From Bacillota bacterium LX-D (GTDB taxonomy: Bacteria > Bacillota > DUOV01 > Zhaonellaceae): a stretch of DNA of 64,000 bases. The translations under genes and the position numbers were made by a program. The notes under the pieces were generated by a model, which was given only the letters and a program-made list of their open reading frames with translations, had not been told where the DNA came from and did not search any database. Location of the stretch: NCBI GenBank assembly GCA_031628995.1, contig JAVLUO010000003.1:124001-188000 (forward strand), in the 5' to 3' direction. Shown here piece after piece: positions 63,901 through 64,000 of this stretch. Every line of letters starts with the position of its first letter. The first letter of the stretch is position 1.

Positions 63901-64000
63901 GATATCCGCAATCATAGGCATCACGGACTATTCGGTGCAATTATTATCGAACCTACAGGGTCAAAGTATTTGAATGAACAAACAGGTCAAGAATTAAAAT
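60958..64000 (+). CDS. Giant multicopper oxidase, MnxG-like, cut by the window edge
   Basis: 1014 codons stay open to the window end. There is no signal peptide. The protein is a repeat of two-cupredoxin units: the same opening (VVAIxxPIVYNxxGDHDPNG) occurs at residues 25, 459 and 844, and each unit later has HGLFGxxIIEP. Copper ligands: H292xxH295xH297 (with H299) and H345-C346-H347...H351...M356 (type 1 Cys and axial Met) in the second domain, then H541xH543 and H587xH589 in the third. Other domains have lost these residues. Such layouts occur in bacterial manganese oxidase MnxG. It may oxidise Mn(II) or another metal with O2. Codon use is somewhat more GC-rich than that of its neighbours. 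Confidence 0.88.
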   Translation, partial: MCATIIPQTRECICWNGKKVSVRHFNIVAISIPIVYNEAGDHDPNGLMYVLNENEDDIKKAVAENPFTPVDLVQPLVIRANLGDFIIVDFENRLDRRASIHIQDVEYDVLDSDGAAVGFNPDTTTENKKRYYWFADKEGIFMFHDMADQRSGENATNVHGLFGALIVEPVGATWTDPINGNELKSGCYADIHHPAMPDFREYVTIFHDEPEIKDRNGNTPINPETGQPASTMPINYRAEPMRNRHPHCPGCVGEEVSLSSWTFGDPATPILRAYVGDPAKIRLIHGGIKETHVFHLHNHQWLLEPNDPKSTIIDSISFSPQQCMTIEPLFGAGSLNGCIGDVIWHCHLYPHFAEGMWGLWRILDRLEDGTREYPDGTKPSRLMPLPDRTPPPPPDDLHPGFPRFVAGTPGEKAFKPPLGIIGQEARQPTPLEEANFVDNAVPGALYSNPCPPDASVKIFEVVAIQVPIVYNNQGWHDPEGRIFVLKDDKEAIMKGEKEPEPFVIRANAGDCIEIRLTNELPLEIGGNAFQLKTKTTEAGWHIHLVKFDTIVADGSANGWCNDASAIPGDTLIERFYADTELRTIFFHDHLFPNTSQQHGLFGVLIIEPPNSTYHDPKTGEEIRSGTKAVIRVPGQPDFREFILAVHDFALLFDKDGKPLNPPPFPSSPDDPGVMGINYKCEPLQFRKGDPAYVFSSYVHGDPVTPLLETYEGDPIRIRLFDGAQEEQHSFNLHGLRWRKEPTDPVSPLVQSQTLGISEAFNFEINYDYKKGDYLYYFGGVDDLWLGLWGILRVHREKVPHLLPLVDRPVPPERTEPLPHKTGNPPPKAPSPGNPCPAGAKVRKYEVVAIQKDIVYNKFGDHDPNGLMFVLKEHEKKVLKGEIKPKPLILRANAGDCIEVTLTNHLFKPIVQDSHPGVPVDAPFLPSNRASIHAQLLKYDVLGSDGATVGFNYDQTVAPGESITYRWFADSELGACTLTGFADIRNHRHHGLFGAIIIEPTGSKYLNEQTGQELK

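Noticed and set aside
1-64000. CRISPR arrays, tRNA and rRNA genes, insertion sequences with transposases
   Set aside because: None seen on either strand. The only mobile-element trace is the group II intron remnant.

Overview
The window looks like chromosome of a low-GC, anaerobic, endospore-forming Firmicute (class Clostridia, probably a Peptococcaceae-like lineage). The evidence is a gerA-type germination operon behind a sigma-G-like promoter, a CooS-family protein, rubrerythrin, YaaR, a PFL/DUF711 protein with its ACT partner, AGGAGG-type ribosome sites, and frequent TTG/GTG starts. Assignment is by recognition of protein families and motifs; no database search was possible.

Layout. 1-0.8 kb: MATE exporter (cut by the window edge) with its MarR regulator. 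1.1-3.9 kb: cyanophycin synthetase. 4.0-8.4 kb: complete pstSCAB-phoU phosphate operon behind three TTAACA-type hexamers at an exact 11-bp period. 8.4-15 kb: an AT-rich accessory stretch with a frameshifted small membrane-protein gene and two direct copies of a small gene of unknown function (the second decayed). These copies flank larE, a c-di-GMP EAL-CBS-GGDEF protein and a chemoreceptor. 15.1-19 kb: YyaL-type thioredoxin-domain protein and the ACT/DUF711 pair. 19.1-26.7 kb: UPF0182 membrane protein and a full branched-chain amino-acid ABC transporter (livJHMGF order). 26.7-33.5 kb: patatin, DUF1624 membrane protein, iron alcohol dehydrogenase, YaaR, RNase H and a hybrid histidine kinase. 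33.6-34.6 kb: remnant of a group II intron lying behind the terminator of a TPP-riboswitch-controlled thiT. 34.6-43 kb: YtrA-type regulator with ABC exporter, soluble PAS chemoreceptor, and a TetR-controlled RND efflux pair. 43.2-48.8 kb: rRNA methyltransferase RsmF, pseudouridine synthase, remnants of a carbonic anhydrase and an MFS transporter around ybaK, a PAS-GGDEF protein and DedA. 49.2-53 kb: a divergent CooS, rubrerythrin and a glutamine amidotransferase. 53.2-57.2 kb: gerA-type operon. 57.3-60.6 kb: DUF362 ferredoxin protein, an MCP-Cache protein and two small genes. 60.96 kb to the end: the first 1014 codons of a giant multicopper oxidase resembling MnxG.

Most notable points. (1) The CooS-family protein has Glu303 where nickel CO dehydrogenases carry a C-cluster cysteine, all other cluster ligands being kept. 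It is followed by convergent rubrerythrin and no cooC/cooF. This suggests a nickel-free, hybrid-cluster-like enzyme of the CODH-V kind. (2) The giant multicopper oxidase has a three-fold repeat in which the C-terminal-type copper motifs come before the N-terminal-type ones, which is unexpected in an apparent anaerobe. (3) Several decaying remnants (group II intron, carbonic anhydrase tail, MFS fragment, second copy of the small gene, frameshifted membrane gene) show recent gene loss.

Regulation visible in the sequence: a PhoP-box promoter, a TPP riboswitch, two promoters with palindromes at +1 (TetR and YtrA types), a sigma-G promoter and many intrinsic terminators. Signal transduction is prominent: two c-di-GMP enzymes, three MCP-type proteins and one hybrid kinase.
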